A DNA stretch of 64,000 bases from Isoetes taiwanensis. Its lineage: Eukaryota > Streptophyta > Lycopodiopsida > Isoetales > Isoetaceae. The translations under genes and the position numbers were made by a program. Under the pieces are notes generated by a model, which was not told the DNA's origin, searched no databases, and saw nothing but the letters and a program-made list of their open reading frames with translations. Position 1 is the first letter of the stretch. Every line of letters begins with the position of its first letter. Positions 1 to 11,640 of this stretch are shown in pieces. The DNA lies in NCBI GenBank assembly GCA_021234155.1, contig JAJEKV010000045.1, forward strand, positions 2,871,434-2,935,433, written 5' to 3'.

Positions 1-60
1 GCCCACATGTGCCTCATCGATTCGAGGGGTTATAAATGCACCACCTCAAGAAACAACGGT
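1..60 (-). repeat. Left-facing copy of the promoter-like dispersed repeat
   Basis: This short piece carries 'caccacctcaag' and 'aacggtcaagatcgat', the reverse complement of the GATCTTGGCCGTT block found just right of the palindrome at 91-176. It is therefore a mirrored copy of the same repeat. It is cut by the window edge, so its length is unknown. Confidence 0.5.
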
Positions 61-90
61 CAAGATCGATATATTATATAAAATGTCCAC

Positions 91-176
91 GATGCCCCAG
101 CATGTGATATACGTGTATATATATTAATGATATATATCATTAATATATATAAACGTATATCACATGCTGGGGCATC
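91..176. repeat. 86-bp AT-rich perfect palindrome (foldback)
   Basis: The outer 24 bases (91-114) are the exact reverse complement of 153-176, and the middle is a TATA/TTAATGA palindrome, so nearly the whole segment can fold into one hairpin. It sits between a left-facing and a right-facing copy of the GATCTTGGCCGTT repeat. That suggests it is an inter-element or terminal foldback rather than a gene terminator. Confidence 0.85.
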
Positions 177-183
177 ATTAATA

Positions 184-450
184 GGTTATATATGGGTGTT
201 GATCTTGGCCGTTCACCCTTTGGGAAAAGAGGTGGCGCAATTGTGGCCCTCAGATCTCTGATGGGGGCATGCATGGGCATGCATGTGGGCATGCACTACA
301 TGCCTGGACCGTCAGATATGGGGGAAGTTAAATCTTGGCCATTGATTTAAGGTTAAGGAAGGTGCAAAGAAATTGCACCGCATTTAATACGGAGGTGAGG
401 TGGCACCGCATTTAATATGTATCATAATATAATATTTTTTTATTTTATTT
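184..450 (+). repeat. Promoter-like dispersed repeat, copy 1 (divergent)
   Basis: Contains 'GATCTTGGCCGTTCACCC', 'GGACCGTCAGAT' and 'AAATCTTGGCCATTGAT', blocks that recur near 11.4, 16.3, 25.1 and 41.4 kb. It also has CATGCATG motifs at 268-300 (the RY element bound by plant B3 factors). Gene-like sequence follows on the plus strand, including a Ca2+-ATPase fragment 2 kb downstream. The assignment to one family rests on these short shared blocks. Confidence 0.55.
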
Positions 451-540
451 AGTTAGCGCCACCTCACATCATTCTTTTTGTTTTGAAATTTTATTCTGAA
501 ACTTTTTGTAAATGCAACGAGGGCGGTCGTGGCGGGGGAG

Positions 541-801
541 GCAAGCTTCTCTTCTATCTCTGCCCACCGGATCTCTGAGTTCGCTTAGGCCTTTGCTTTT
601 GCCCCACATCTCCAGAATGTGTTGGTTTAGGTCTTCATCACTCCAAGGTTGCAGATATGGAGTCGGTGCAGGCAAGCTTCTCTTCTATCTTTGCTCACCG
701 GATCTCTGAGTCCGCTTAGCCATTTGCTTTTTGCCGCACATCTCCAGAATGTGTTAGTTTAGGTCTTCAATCACTCGAAGGTTTCAGATATGGAGCCAGG
801 G
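541..801 (+). repeat. Tandem duplication, two copies of about 131 bp
   Basis: The segment starting 'gcaagcttctcttctatct' at 541 is repeated from 672 with a few substitutions and one-base indels; both copies end in 'gatatggag'. Short ORFs across it merely read the duplication and have no recognisable domain. The unit looks like a duplicated 5' leader of a captured or decayed transcript. Confidence 0.85.
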
Positions 802-949
802 CTTCTATGCCTTTAAATGTTCGCCGTATGTAGACGCCGTTCAAGCCGCCGCCCCTCATTTCGTTTAGAGCAAACTTGAAGACAACAACAGCTGTTGAAG
901 ATTGATGTACAATTTCCTTTATCCTTCTTCTTATTTTATCTGTAATCAC

Positions 950-2434
950 GAATTTCTTTTATGAAAATTTATTTTCAGCCCTGGTGTTGCAGGCCGATAT
1001 TGGCCCTTCGATGGGTATTTCGGGAACTGAGGTTGCCAAAGGAAGCTGAGGCGTAATTATTTTGGATGATAATTTTGCATCCGTTGTCAAGGTCCATTCC
1101 CATTTCTATATCCGTTCAGTTTCATTAACTCCTAGAGAAGGAACTAATGGGCTTTTTAACAGGTTGTAGGATGGGGCCGCTCTGCATATACAAACATTCA
1201 AAAGTTTATACAATTTCAGTTGACAGTCTGCTGCAAGGTCTGCTGATGTTCCATTGCATGCTGTGCAGATCAAAATATAATCAGGCCAGCTTTTTTATTC
1301 CATGGTTCAGAGAAAAATTGTCCAAGTTTGAATGGAGAAAAGCAACTAATACCTAGAATGCTGGACTTTTGCAAACGTGCGAGGTCTCGCCAACAAGACG
1401 GCACTTCCAGTTTGAAGCTCTGCCTTTGTTATATCATTCTGGCTGGTTGCATATCAGCCATTATTAATTCTGGCTGGTTCCGAGATTCTGCTCAGGATAA
1501 AACTCAGGTTTTGCCATTCTTGGCACAGGTTTTCCAGTTTCACGTCTATTCTCTAACAGAATTGTTTATAAGACAGGCTATTTTGGTTTTTTTCATAATT
1601 ATCTGAAACAAATAGCATTGTATTTTGCATCCGGCTTCCAGTATCTTACCTTATATGGCTAATCTATATAGCATATGGGCCTTCAAAAGTTTGGCATGGC
1701 TTGCTCTCCCTGAATTATGAGGTTGTCCAAGAAAAATGGGCCTCTGAAGAGATTGCCTTCCATCATTCCAGTACTATTTTTTGGCTTCTAATTTTGGCGT
1801 GGGATGAACAAGGTGTATATATTTGTTCAGCATGTTTGCAACACATGCAAGCAGCATGATCTGAAGCACATGTAAGTGGCAGACAAGTAATTAGTGGATT
1901 ACGCAACTATTGTTACGTTTAATCTGTGTCATTACATGAAATACAATCATTGAAAGCTATACTACACGTGGTCAAGGGAATGATGGGTTTAAATTTCTGT
2001 ATCATATGAGAAAAGCTTGGTACTTGACAAAGCAAGCTTTCTCAGCCTCATGGATGCATGTGCCAAGCTTTTATGCAGGTAAGAAGATACGTGCGTATGT
2101 TATTGCTGTTGGATAATTGTGGAGCACTCATTTCTTGTGGATTTTAAAAAAGGTAGATGGTACCATCTTCTGGTGGAATATTTCAGTGTTTGCTAGTGTC
2201 AATTTCCCCTTATTTCAGGCTTGGCTATGTCTAAAGCGGGTTGGATTCAGTTCTTTTGATGTTGATTAAAAGGAAAAAGCTTCACGATCAAATATAAGGT
2301 GAGTTGCCACTCTTTCCTTGCTGCATTTTTTCTTATGCTCATGAAAAAACATGTATCTTTGGAAGACGAGCCTTGCAAAATCAAATAGAGCTATATTATG
2401 TTGAGAATGACAAATAAGATATTGTTGGTTACAG
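950..2434. other. No recognisable gene
   Basis: AT-rich sequence with only short ORFs (under 95 codons). A splice-like 'tttattttcag' precedes 979, so decayed exons may be present, but no protein family could be recognised on either strand. Confidence 0.4.
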
Positions 2435-2555
2435 CTTCTATGGGTGAATGTCATCATAAATACTTTAGGGGCACTTGTGCTTGCAACGAAGCCACCAACA
2501 GATGAACCCATGTTTTGCGATTGCTTCAAGCTTCTTATTTCTTTTAACAGGTATT
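2435..2555 (+). pseudogene. Fragment of a type IIB (autoinhibited) Ca2+-ATPase
   Basis: After an acceptor-like 'ggttacag', the plus strand reads LLWVNVIINTLGALVLATKP followed by PTDEPM. This matches the conserved P-type Ca2+-ATPase segment just before the late transmembrane helices (usually [24 protein letters not shown]), where the asparagine and aspartate help bind Ca2+. In this copy the critical D of 'MDTLG' is N. Only about 30 matching residues are present, against over 1000 in the intact pump. The reading runs into unrelated sequence after DEPM, and no neighbouring pump exons were found. It is a captured or decayed exon, not a working gene. Confidence 0.72.
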
Positions 2556-2559
2556 ATGT

Positions 2560-4040
2560 TTTAAGTGGAAAATGCAAGCTCACAACATTCATGTGCTTCG
2601 TTGCTTTTTCCATGCAGGTCCTAGTCTGGGAACGTTTGCACAGTATTTTTTTCATTTCGTAAAGCTATCAGGCGTGAGTAGTTTGAGATGGGTAAAAGTT
2701 TGTGGATTTATCATTTATTTGTTTTGTCTTTGGTTAGTGCGCTATTTGGTTTCGACATGTCCTTTCCAATTATTGCAACGTTGAGTAATCTAACAGATTA
2801 TAAGTATAAATATGGATCTTCGTAAATTAGTTGTTATTCTATCTTGCCGTTAGGAATTGATCGGGGTAGCATGCACACATCTACGAGGTCTATTAACTTC
2901 TCAAACCGCAGCACAAGTCGCTTAAGTCGATGATTAAACTTAAAATTTAATTTTTCCATATGCCGAGCATGTTGTTTTCAGGGTCATCCCATTTACATGG
3001 CACAAGAAGTTCCAAACCCAACAGCAGGGGACTCGAAATAAAGCTTTGTATCTAATCTATGTCATTATTTGGTCAAGTACAAATATTGTGCTGAAGATAT
3101 TGCCTGATTAAGTGATAGTTTGGGATAGTTTTCTAGTTCTCAAAGAGAACCTACGGAGCTAATTGTTTTTGTTGATGGAGAATTTCAAGGTTAAGGAAAA
3201 TATGGCATTAATGAGATTAGACATTGTCAACTTATCGGTTGGGTCATAAACATCCTAAAGTTTTTAAACATAAAACATTCTAAATGCGACTAATGCAAGC
3301 AATCGACCAAAGAATCAACAAAACATTAAGTACTTTGGCAAGCAGTCCCTATGCATGTATGAGCAATCCCTTTTGCAATATGGGAAAAAATTTTGGAACA
3401 CAAAGGTTGGGTGATTATTTACCAACTTTGCCAATATGGAAATGAACTTTACAATGCACTTTAAATTTTGGTATGTTGCATTGATTTATTCCCATACCAA
3501 TGGACATAATTGCATGGCTCAAGAGAGTCAAAAGACATGCGTAAAAGAACGCCCATAAAAACATCATGGCACAAATATCCTCAAGCACGTCATATGTCGT
3601 CTCATATCTTTTCAGTTAGAGTACTCTCAACATGCTCAAAAACTCAAACCAACAAACTTTGTGCGCTCAAAAACTAAAGCCAACAAACTTTGTGTATAGA
3701 ACACTCTTTTATTAAAGCTATTGTGTTCAACATTGTCCTACCTTGCAATGACACTTATAAAGTCTCTTTGTCGTTATATATCGTTATATATCGAGAAGAA
3801 CGTAGATTATTTATTTGCATACTTTACCGGTCTATTTGCATATTTTATTTGTGGTCCTTGATGTAGGAATATTTCCTATTTTATGCCAAATCAGTGACCT
3901 GAGTTTTCCTGTCTAAAACAAAGTTGCCACTCTCAATGGTGCAACGAATAGCAATGCAGGCCAATTGAATGTCCTTCGCAACCAATATCCAACCAACATA
4001 AAAGAAAAACCAGTCCTTAGTCGCGAGACTGCAAGGCCAA
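2560..4040. other. No recognisable gene
   Basis: AT-rich DNA with many stops on both strands. A minus-strand ORF at 3881-4084 has a faint likeness to the zinc-binding C-terminus of plant LINE reverse transcriptases (an E-x-H...C pattern), but it is too short to call. Confidence 0.35.
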
Positions 4041-4049
4041 AGGATGTGA

Positions 4050-4860
4050 AACTCAAGGCGCTCAACAGCCCTAAGGATCTTCATAAAATATTTGAGAATC
4101 TAGGGGAACGTTGTGGAATTTTGGAGAGTCTAAGGAATCTTCAAGAACTAAAGATTCTAGCAGAATCTACATAGAATCTCGAGGAATCTTGGGATAACCT
4201 TCGAAATCTATGTAGGAATCTAAGGAAATGTTTACAGAATCTTGGAGAATATATGGAAACTTGGAGAATCTTTGAGAGTATCTTTGGGAATCTATGGAAA
4301 ACTATCTAGGGGAATCCCTATAAGAGCTTAAATAATGTGAGGGAATTTACATATTATCTTGAGGTATCTATGGGAACCTTGGGAGAACAATTGAGGACCT
4401 AGACCAATCTAAAGGAATCTAAAGGAATCTAAAGGAATCTAAAGGAGAATTTTTGTGTAACATGACAAATCTTAATGGAATCTTTGAGAATCTAGGGGAG
4501 GCTTGATGTAACCTTGGAGAATCTAAGGGGATCCTCAAAAAATCTAACAAAATTTAAAGGAACTTTCATAAAACCTTTCGAAATCTAGGTTTTTTGCTGA
4601 GACATAGATGAATCTTGGGATATTCTTTGGGAATCCAAAGGAATCTGAAGAAAATCTTAGTTAATCTAGAGAACCTTCACAGAATATCTAAGAATCTACG
4701 GGAATCTGAATAGGATCTTAAACAATCTAGGAAAATTTACATATCGTCTTGGAAAATCTAATCGAGATAGAATTTTTGAGAATCTAGGAGAATCTCGGTG
4801 AAATCTATGATAACCTAAAGGGGTCTTCGTTTAATCTAAGGGAAATCTTTAGGCGAATGT
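4050..4860 (+). repeat. Degenerate GAATCT-type tandem array, copy 1
   Basis: For about 800 bp the sequence is built from irregular variants of 'gGAATCTt', 'GAGAATCTAGG' and 'AAGGAATCT', including a run of four 'aaaggaatct' units near 4420. No frame stays open. The same degenerate array recurs at 34040-34950, and both arrays are followed by a TAGTACAA...TTGTACTA palindrome, so array and palindrome appear to be parts of one repeat family. Confidence 0.85.
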
Positions 4861-4925
4861 TGGGACAATGTAGGGAAATCTTCCACACTGGTGTATTTTG
4901 CAGGGTCGACATCATGCAGTCCTTC

Positions 4926-4994
4926 ATAGTACAACCACTTGTATATATATATATATATAATATATATATATATATATACAAGTTTTTGTACTAT
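4926..4994. repeat. AT-rich palindrome with TAGTACAA arms
   Basis: The left arm 'atagtacaaccacttgtata' pairs imperfectly with the right arm 'tatacaagtttttgtactat' around a long (TA)n core. The arm motif AGTACAAnnACTTGTATATA recurs at 16131, 24943 and 34973. It may mark element ends or a shared insertion site. Confidence 0.8.
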
Positions 4995-4999
4995 CAATG

Positions 5000-6080
5000 G
5001 GATAAAATAAAATGGGATGAAACGAAAATGTATAGATAGTTTGAATCATACATGCACCTTTCTTCTTTCATAGCAAGATCCTGAGATAAGATTACACTAC
5101 GGCAATGAAATCAAGCAAGAACCTAAAATCAACATACAAACTGATAATTTTGCATTTTCAAATATCAAATGCACGACAGAATCCCTTATCATGCCTATTA
5201 TTCATGTTCTAATGGGCGGAAGAGCTTGTCCATCTTTTAATCAAGCGTTTGTTATGAAAGCTTTATATTTCGAGGGTAGAGCTCTGTTAACTGGTAACAA
5301 ATGGCAGGTGTTTAACTCCTCAAGTGGAATCTAACTCTAAATATAACTGAGTGTGTAGAGCTTAGGATATTAGTCATTTATCTATTTATAAGGCTTTGGC
5401 ATGTCATGAATATCTTTCATATGGCATATCAAGAGGACACTTACACAACACAAACACAGCGTACAATTACATCAAATGAACTAATGAACATTGAATTTTT
5501 TGACACCAAAAAGTGGTTCACTAAAAAGCAATTAAGGTTGACATGCCTTTCAAGAAAAAATAAGGGAATATTGTTTTTGGTAATTGCTAACTATTGCAAT
5601 GCAATCAGAAGGCAATTGCTAGCTACAATGTCCCATTGTAAAATTGATAGCAAGTAATTTTTTCCTAGATTTTGGGCGATGCCAGCTCAATTCTTATTCT
5701 GAAAATGCACATCAACAATTCGTCATTCATCTTTCTATGTGCCGCCACAATTCTTCTCTTCAAAATGCAATCCAAATATTCACCATTCATCTTTCCAATT
5801 CCTTTGGGATGGATGGCTATTCTAGCAATTTTATACGCTTTTTGTGATGACTAAAAAAAAAGGAAGTGTGGTATATTGAATCTAGATTTTGAGAGGCAAC
5901 TCATGTTTAACCTAAGCATTTAAAATTTTCTTGTAGAGGATTAGGTTCCTGAGTACCTACATGCTTGCTACATTAGCAAGCATCGAAAGAATAGAAGAGA
6001 ACTTGTTAAGACATGTCGGTATATCGCATGGACATGTTTCATCTTCCATTTGATGATCTACTTCTCATTTCTATTTGTCA
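5000..6080. other. No recognisable gene
   Basis: AT-rich sequence between the GAATCT array and LINE-A. The largest ORF (5406-5657, plus strand) has no recognisable domain. Nothing else is supported. Confidence 0.35.
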
Positions 6081-6084
6081 TTTC

Positions 6085-7660
6085 AGGGCAGGATGCAGCC
6101 GACGGGCCAAGCATTCACCAGTAGTATCGGGGTCCGGCAGGGTTGCCCGCTCTCGCCAACACTTTTTGGCCTCTACATTGATCAGTTAGAGCCCTGGCTT
6201 ATCGAAAGCATGGGGGATGGCATACGACTTTTGCACCCAGGTCATCCGCCGGCTCATCTATAAAGGGACGATGTTGGCTGGCCGGCCCACACCCGAAGCT
6301 ATGCGGTCTCACCTGGATGCCCTAGACACATTTTGTCGCCACGACATGCGGCGTCAACCGCCAAGACCGGGGTGGTTCTCATATCCTCTTCACGTCACCC
6401 CATGCCTCCCCGTGACTCACATATCGGGGGATACTGTGGACGCCACGCCCACCTACAAGTACCTAGGGGTGGAGTTCCCCTCCTCGCCTTTGGCGAGGCG
6501 TCTATCCGCTTAAGGTGACAAAGTAGCCGAAAGCGCTTTATGCCATGCGAACAACAATCACCAGCAGAGCTATATGATTGGGGCCATCGGTCACATCCGT
6601 TCGCACCGGTCGTCGGCCCTTCCAGACGGGTCGAGGTTTGGGGCCCGGCCGTCTCTTTGGCGACTGGAATGACTTGGAGCAGGTGCGAAGGCATTTTTGG
6701 CACGGGCACTTGGGTGAAACCTTCACCCCCTATCGATTCTCGCTTTGTGAAATCGATTCTTTGCCGCCACGGCAGCCCTTGATAGACACATCGCCTATTT
6801 TCGTAAAGTGGTTACTATGGGTGATGCTCGGCCCCGCGACTGGGCTTACACCGCGGGCCATGAGTCCGCAATGCTTAGGGCCTGTTGGAGGGGTAAGAGA
6901 GATCGCTGGTTCGCCAGATGGAACGCAGAGCAGATATCAGTAGAGGCGCAGCGCAATGACCCGATCGTGATGTACCGGGAGTACCTAGATGCTTGTTTCC
7001 TTGGCAAGCTCGGGGACCCCATTGCTCTAGAGCAGTCAAAATGGCCCATTACAAGGAGCACATCAACCCCGGGTGTTAGCCCGGGCCCTGACTCTACCTC
7101 GTTCCCGGCTGCCCAAAAAGCGCAGACTCATTGCCTCCATTCGCTGTGTGCCCACCATCTTCGAGATCGAGGCGGGCAGGTGGATTGGGAGCCCCGCCAG
7201 ACAGCTCTGGCCGGTCTTGCCAAACGGTGCCATTGAGGATGAGTCTCACACTTTCCGAGTTGCCCGGTGTTTGGTCGGATCCGGGCCGACACGCCCCTTA
7301 AATGCACGGACGTGCCCTTGCATTTGCTGATGAACACACCGTCAGTACGTGCCCTGGGGTCATACATCCAGGAGGTACTGGACCTGCGAGGTCACATTTG
7401 CCCCCGCCTGGCTGTCCGCTGACTAGGCACTACGGGGGTGGTGCATGACTGTATATATTGGGATGTTTCTGCATTTTATATGATTAGCACAGTTTGTCAG
7501 CAGGCTGATTGCTGCCACGGTTTTTCCCTCGAAAACCCTTCGGGGCGGGGGTTTTTTAATCCGGGCAGTAATCCGCTTGCTGCGTTTTTGTATTGGGTCC
7601 CATAGACCGATTGGTCTCCGTGGACGATAAAAGTACCTTCCTTCCTTCCTTCCTTCCTTG
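6085..7660 (+). mobile_element. LINE-A: 5'-truncated non-LTR retrotransposon, broken
   Basis: The sequence starts inside the reverse transcriptase with GVRQGCPLSPTLFGLYIDQL (motif B), followed by PTYKYLGVEFPSSP and a C-terminal region matching LINE-B at 42.2-44.3 kb. The catalytic YADD of LINE-B (LIYADDVDLF) is replaced here by LIYKGTM, and the frame shifts repeatedly, so it is dead. The 3' end has a GC hairpin (7520-7560), then 'cggtggacgataaaa'-like sequence and a (CCTT)n tail at 7635-7660. GC content is visibly higher than in the flanks, suggesting a later insertion with its own base composition. LINEs copy their RNA at a nicked target; 5' truncation is the usual result of incomplete copying. 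Confidence 0.9.
7635..7660 (+). repeat. (CCTT)n tail of LINE-A
   Basis: Six or so CCTT units directly follow the conserved 3' end 'gacgataaaa'. The related LINE-B ends with ATTCT units instead, so the tail differs from copy to copy. Confidence 0.85.
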
Positions 7661-10600
7661 GAAAATGCTTCAGACATTAAGCCAAGTATCCCTATTCAAT
7701 TCTGCACAAAACTATAGAAGGTCACAAGCCAATGAGACATCATGCTGACACTATAAAAAGCCATAATATGTAAATCCCAGTTTTGCATGCCATCGCATGA
7801 GAATGAAACTCCATACCACAATGACACTTAAATGGAGACATGCAATACAAACTTCCTCAAGACCTCGCAATTTATACAACTGCCCTTTTTTTTTTTTTAT
7901 CCAGACAAAAGACCTAACTAAGAAAATTATAACATTTTTGAAACATGAGACATGTTCTGCTAGACTAGTGAATGCCATCTCGCGATTTCGCTAGCCACAC
8001 ACCAAGTTGATCTGTGTAGCAAGTCACCCTTCATATGTGTCATCTTCGTCATATGGAAGGGGCCAAAGAGCACCACGTAACGTTCCAATTCAGCTTTCTG
8101 TCTGCATAACTAAAAGAAGTTACACAGAGAACGTAAAATATGACTCCAATAAATATTGATAGATGAAATACATACACTGCCTACGATTGAAGGTCAATCT
8201 GAGCCTCTAGAGGTGCAAGTGCAGGGGACTCAACAAAGCTGAGGTTTAGATCACATTCATTTTAAGAAGATTTAATAAGTCACTCCAATGTGGCTGCCCT
8301 AAATCACCTGCATGTTCCAAAACACCACTCAGATCTAGCCAGGCTTAATTTCCAGTCAATAAAATAGATATTACAATAATCAAGCACAAAAACATAGAAG
8401 ACATAATTGAATCTAAACATTTCCCGAGCTTGGTCATTTTGCAGAACAAAGCTAAAATCTTAGGCTGAGATTCCACTGACGGCAATTGATGCCTGGAAGT
8501 TGAAACTCGGCCAATCGTGTTGAACGATTCCAAACTTCCCTTGTTTTTTGTGATTCCACTAGCAGAGGTAATTGAGCTTTGGATTTTGCTTCGGTAGATG
8601 ATGTGGATGCTATTATTCCTCCCGTCTTTTAGCAGCAGAATCAATTACCCCACTCCAGATCTTGACACGAATCAAATCAACGGAATAGATTTTTTGTGGA
8701 AGAACTACCTCCGCCGTAGTGGAATCGATGCATCCTGCTCTCATAGTTTAGTTTTTAGGGTATTTGATGCCACCTAGTTAACTGCGACTTCCCGCAGTGG
8801 AATGTCAGCCTTACATCTACTATAAAAAAAATCTTTTGTGCACTTTTAATACTTTCAATACGGAAGGAAATATTAATTGGAAAGATAGAAATTATTCACC
8901 TGTGCTTTTAGTCTGCTAGTTTGTCTGCACATCGCTTGGCATTCTAGCTTAAATCACCTCCATCTCACCATAATAATTCGTAATTGTCTGTTGTAGGTCT
9001 CACATACGAGACACTAGCTTCATGAAAAAATAAAACCCTGTCAAAGGCGTCCAGATATAACTCTAGCAAATTTGTCACGTGGAGATGCGCAACAATTGAA
9101 CTCCGTATTTCAGTACACAGGTGTAGTTTATGGCATGTATAGAATTGAATATGTAAGAAAACCATTGCAAAACACAGAGACTAGTTAGAACGTTTACCTG
9201 CATTTCATTCTGTTGTCACGCGTCAGCTATCATACGTTGAATACTTGCTCATAGAGCATCACAGTCAAGATTTTTAAACTCTTCGAACTGATATAGCACG
9301 TCATTACCTATTACTTAGCAAAAAAAAGAAAAATACTGAGCTAAATCAAGCTTAAAATGCAAAGAAAATCAAGTCCGACAAGCACCTGCTTCTCCAGTTT
9401 TTTCTGAACCTTCTGTTATTGTGAAAGCTCCAATAATGAAGAGCATTAAGAAATGCTTAAAGCTCTAGCTGCTGCAAGACCGAAATGATATGATTCTAGC
9501 TGCTGCAAGACCGAAATGAAATGATATGCTTCAAGCAAGCGGGCAATCCCTAGACAGATATTGAATCTGGGCCAGCCAGTATTGGCCTTTTAAATGAGAA
9601 GTATGAAACCTGCAAGCAGTAAAGCAGAGGATAGGGCGAACGAATGCGATCCCTTCAAGCGATTTGGAGCAGACTTAGCAAAGAATAAGAGATAAAGGAA
9701 CATAAAAAAGGGAAAGAAGTAAACGGCTACCGTCTCTTCATTTTCAATCAATGATCTCGAGCCAACCATCATCCATCTTGCATACCGTAACAAACATTTG
9801 CTACTACATTGATTGAACCAGTAGAAAACCCAGTCGAAATTTTCTAAAAACCTGAACAGATTGCAGCTCCACAGGTCAAGCCGAAGCTCACAACCATATG
9901 GAATCCAAGGAAAAAAATTCAAGTCGCTTGATTTCGACATATAATTCGGCCACTGGTTCAATCCTGCAGAAGTTCTGAGATTTGGATAATCTGCACGCAT
10001 AACGGGCCTCAAAATCTTCGCGATCTGTATAGCCATTTGCTACAGCTTGGAAAATCCCGGATGGAGGTGCGATTGCACACCGCCGCCGCCATAAGTACCA
10101 TGGAGATGGCAATCCCAATCGATGAGTCTGTAAAATTCACGGGGATCCATCGAATGCTACTAAAATAAAGATGATTGATCAAGATTTAATAAGATTTTAC
10201 CCAGAAATCAACAGCTAAAACGACCATCCGAGAATCGCCCCGTGGCTTTTCGTACCTATTAACAAAGAACAAAAATGGAGGTTTTGGGTCTAGCTCGTGA
10301 AGAAGCCTCGTGATACCCGGACTACAAAGAAATACCAAGAATAGCACTCAGAGAATACCATAAGGAAAGAACCACGTCGAATCCCAGCATATCGGAAATC
10401 CATCTCCATAAGCCAAACCATGGCGTGTTATACAGTGCCGCAAAAGTACAGGAAGCACCCCTGCATATGGAATAAAAACCTTGAAAACCGTTTTAGCCGA
10501 ATTTTACTCTGGGTCTTGAACTTCCTAGAATTTTTCAAAGAATCATAATCGACCAAACTGAAGATTATGACCCTGAGATTGCATCTTACATGAGCCCAAC

Positions 10601-11140
10601 TCAAAAATCTTACAAAGTCTTCAATCCGCCACAGACCTTTAAAACCCAGAAGAAGAATCCAAAATACAAACCTTAAGCCTAAAAAATGGGTCAAATTTAT
10701 GCCACCGGAGTCTAAAAACTGATGTAAACAGGACCGTTAGGCATGTGTTAAGCAAAATCCCATTTTGAAAGACGACCTTCAGCTCAGCTCAGTTGTGCCT
10801 GGGAACAATAGAAGCTCAGTTGTGCCTGCAATGATTTTACGGCTGGAAGCGAGCCAAAGGCACATCCTTGTGATGTCGGAAAACTTTTGGCACCGAAAGT
10901 ATTTGCGTTAATTAGATTCTAATGGAACGAAATGTTGAAACTAAACTCTAAAGTCGAGCTTCAAATCAATTACCTATACAGGGATTCACAAACGTCGTCG
11001 TCATATCCTGCTCTCCGCCATAGCCCGACCACAAGCCAGCCGGAACCGAGAACAGAGAAAAGGCATATTGTACGTCCCAGATTAAATCACAAATTCTAAT
11101 GGTATAGATCAAAGGCATCAAATAAGGGCCTGCTTGACGG
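7661..11140 (-). other. Decayed, gene-like minus-strand DNA; no gene identified
   Basis: This stretch lies left of the inward-facing half of the repeat at 11.15 kb. Minus-strand ORFs include one of 148 codons at 9590-10036 with a hydrophobic C-terminus (FFPFFMFLYLLFF) and one of 99 codons at 8345-8644. Neither resembles a known family. The arrangement parallels 36-41 kb, where minus-strand host gene fragments lie left of an inverted repeat copy, so captured fragments are likely but not shown. Confidence 0.35.
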
Positions 11141-11149
11141 TCATTAATT

Positions 11150-11330
11150 TTTCTTGCCACCTCAGCATTTATTGCATTTAATATTCGGGGCTAAATCTTG
11201 ACCATTAATCCAGCATTTTCAACGGTCTAGATTAAAAGCCCCAAAGGAAAGGGCTTTTGATCCAAACCATCGATCTCAAACATGGACGGTGGAGACGGCG
11301 ACACCTCAATGTCTTATATATAAGGGGGTG
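11150..11330 (-). repeat. Promoter-like dispersed repeat, left-facing half at 11 kb
   Basis: Contains 'TTGCCACCTCAGCATTTATT', 'GGGGCTAAATCTTGACCATT', 'AAAAGCCCCAAA' and 'GATCTCAAACATGGACGG'. The same blocks occur in the same order at 41.2-41.55 kb. It abuts an AT-rich spacer and then the right-facing half at 11395. Confidence 0.75.
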
Positions 11331-11384
11331 CTTGGTATATATATATATCCTTATCACTCATATATATACAATTATATGAGCTCT

Positions 11385-11640
11385 ACCAACATGTTGGTAG
11401 AGATTGATCTCGGCCGTCCATCTTTGAGATGGACGGCCCAGACGGTGACACCTCGAATCACCCCAAGCAGCCCCCTTTATTTGGGGCTTTTGATGTGGCC
11501 CGTTAGATCTAGGGATTCAATCGTAGCCGTTTGTAGAAAAGATGTAGAGTGTGTAGATATTTTCATCCTGGCCGTCCATCTCAGATCTGGACGGCCCACG
11601 TTAAAACCCCCAAATAATTCCCTGCCTTCGTCCAGTTCCA
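11385..11640 (+). repeat. Promoter-like dispersed repeat, right-facing half at 11 kb
   Basis: Begins with the palindrome CTACCAACATGTTGGTAG, then GATCTCGGCCGTCCATC and its inverted partner GATGGACGGCC. From 11481, about 58 bp starting 'ttatttggggcttttgatg' are nearly identical to 16564-16624. A second inverted pair (GGCCGTCCATC / CTGGACGGCC) lies at 11570-11598. Gene fragments follow on the plus strand. Confidence 0.85.

Noticed and set aside
3881-4084. LINE C-terminal zinc motif on the minus strand
   Set aside because: Only a loose E-x-H...C similarity over 68 codons, with no RT nearby.
4050-4860. CRISPR-like or regulatory array from the repeated GAATCT
   Set aside because: Repeats are degenerate with irregular spacing and no constant spacer length; the context is a plant nuclear genome.
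9590-10036. 148-codon minus-strand ORF as a membrane protein
   Set aside because: Hydrophobic end only; no homolog recognised and surrounding introns unclear.
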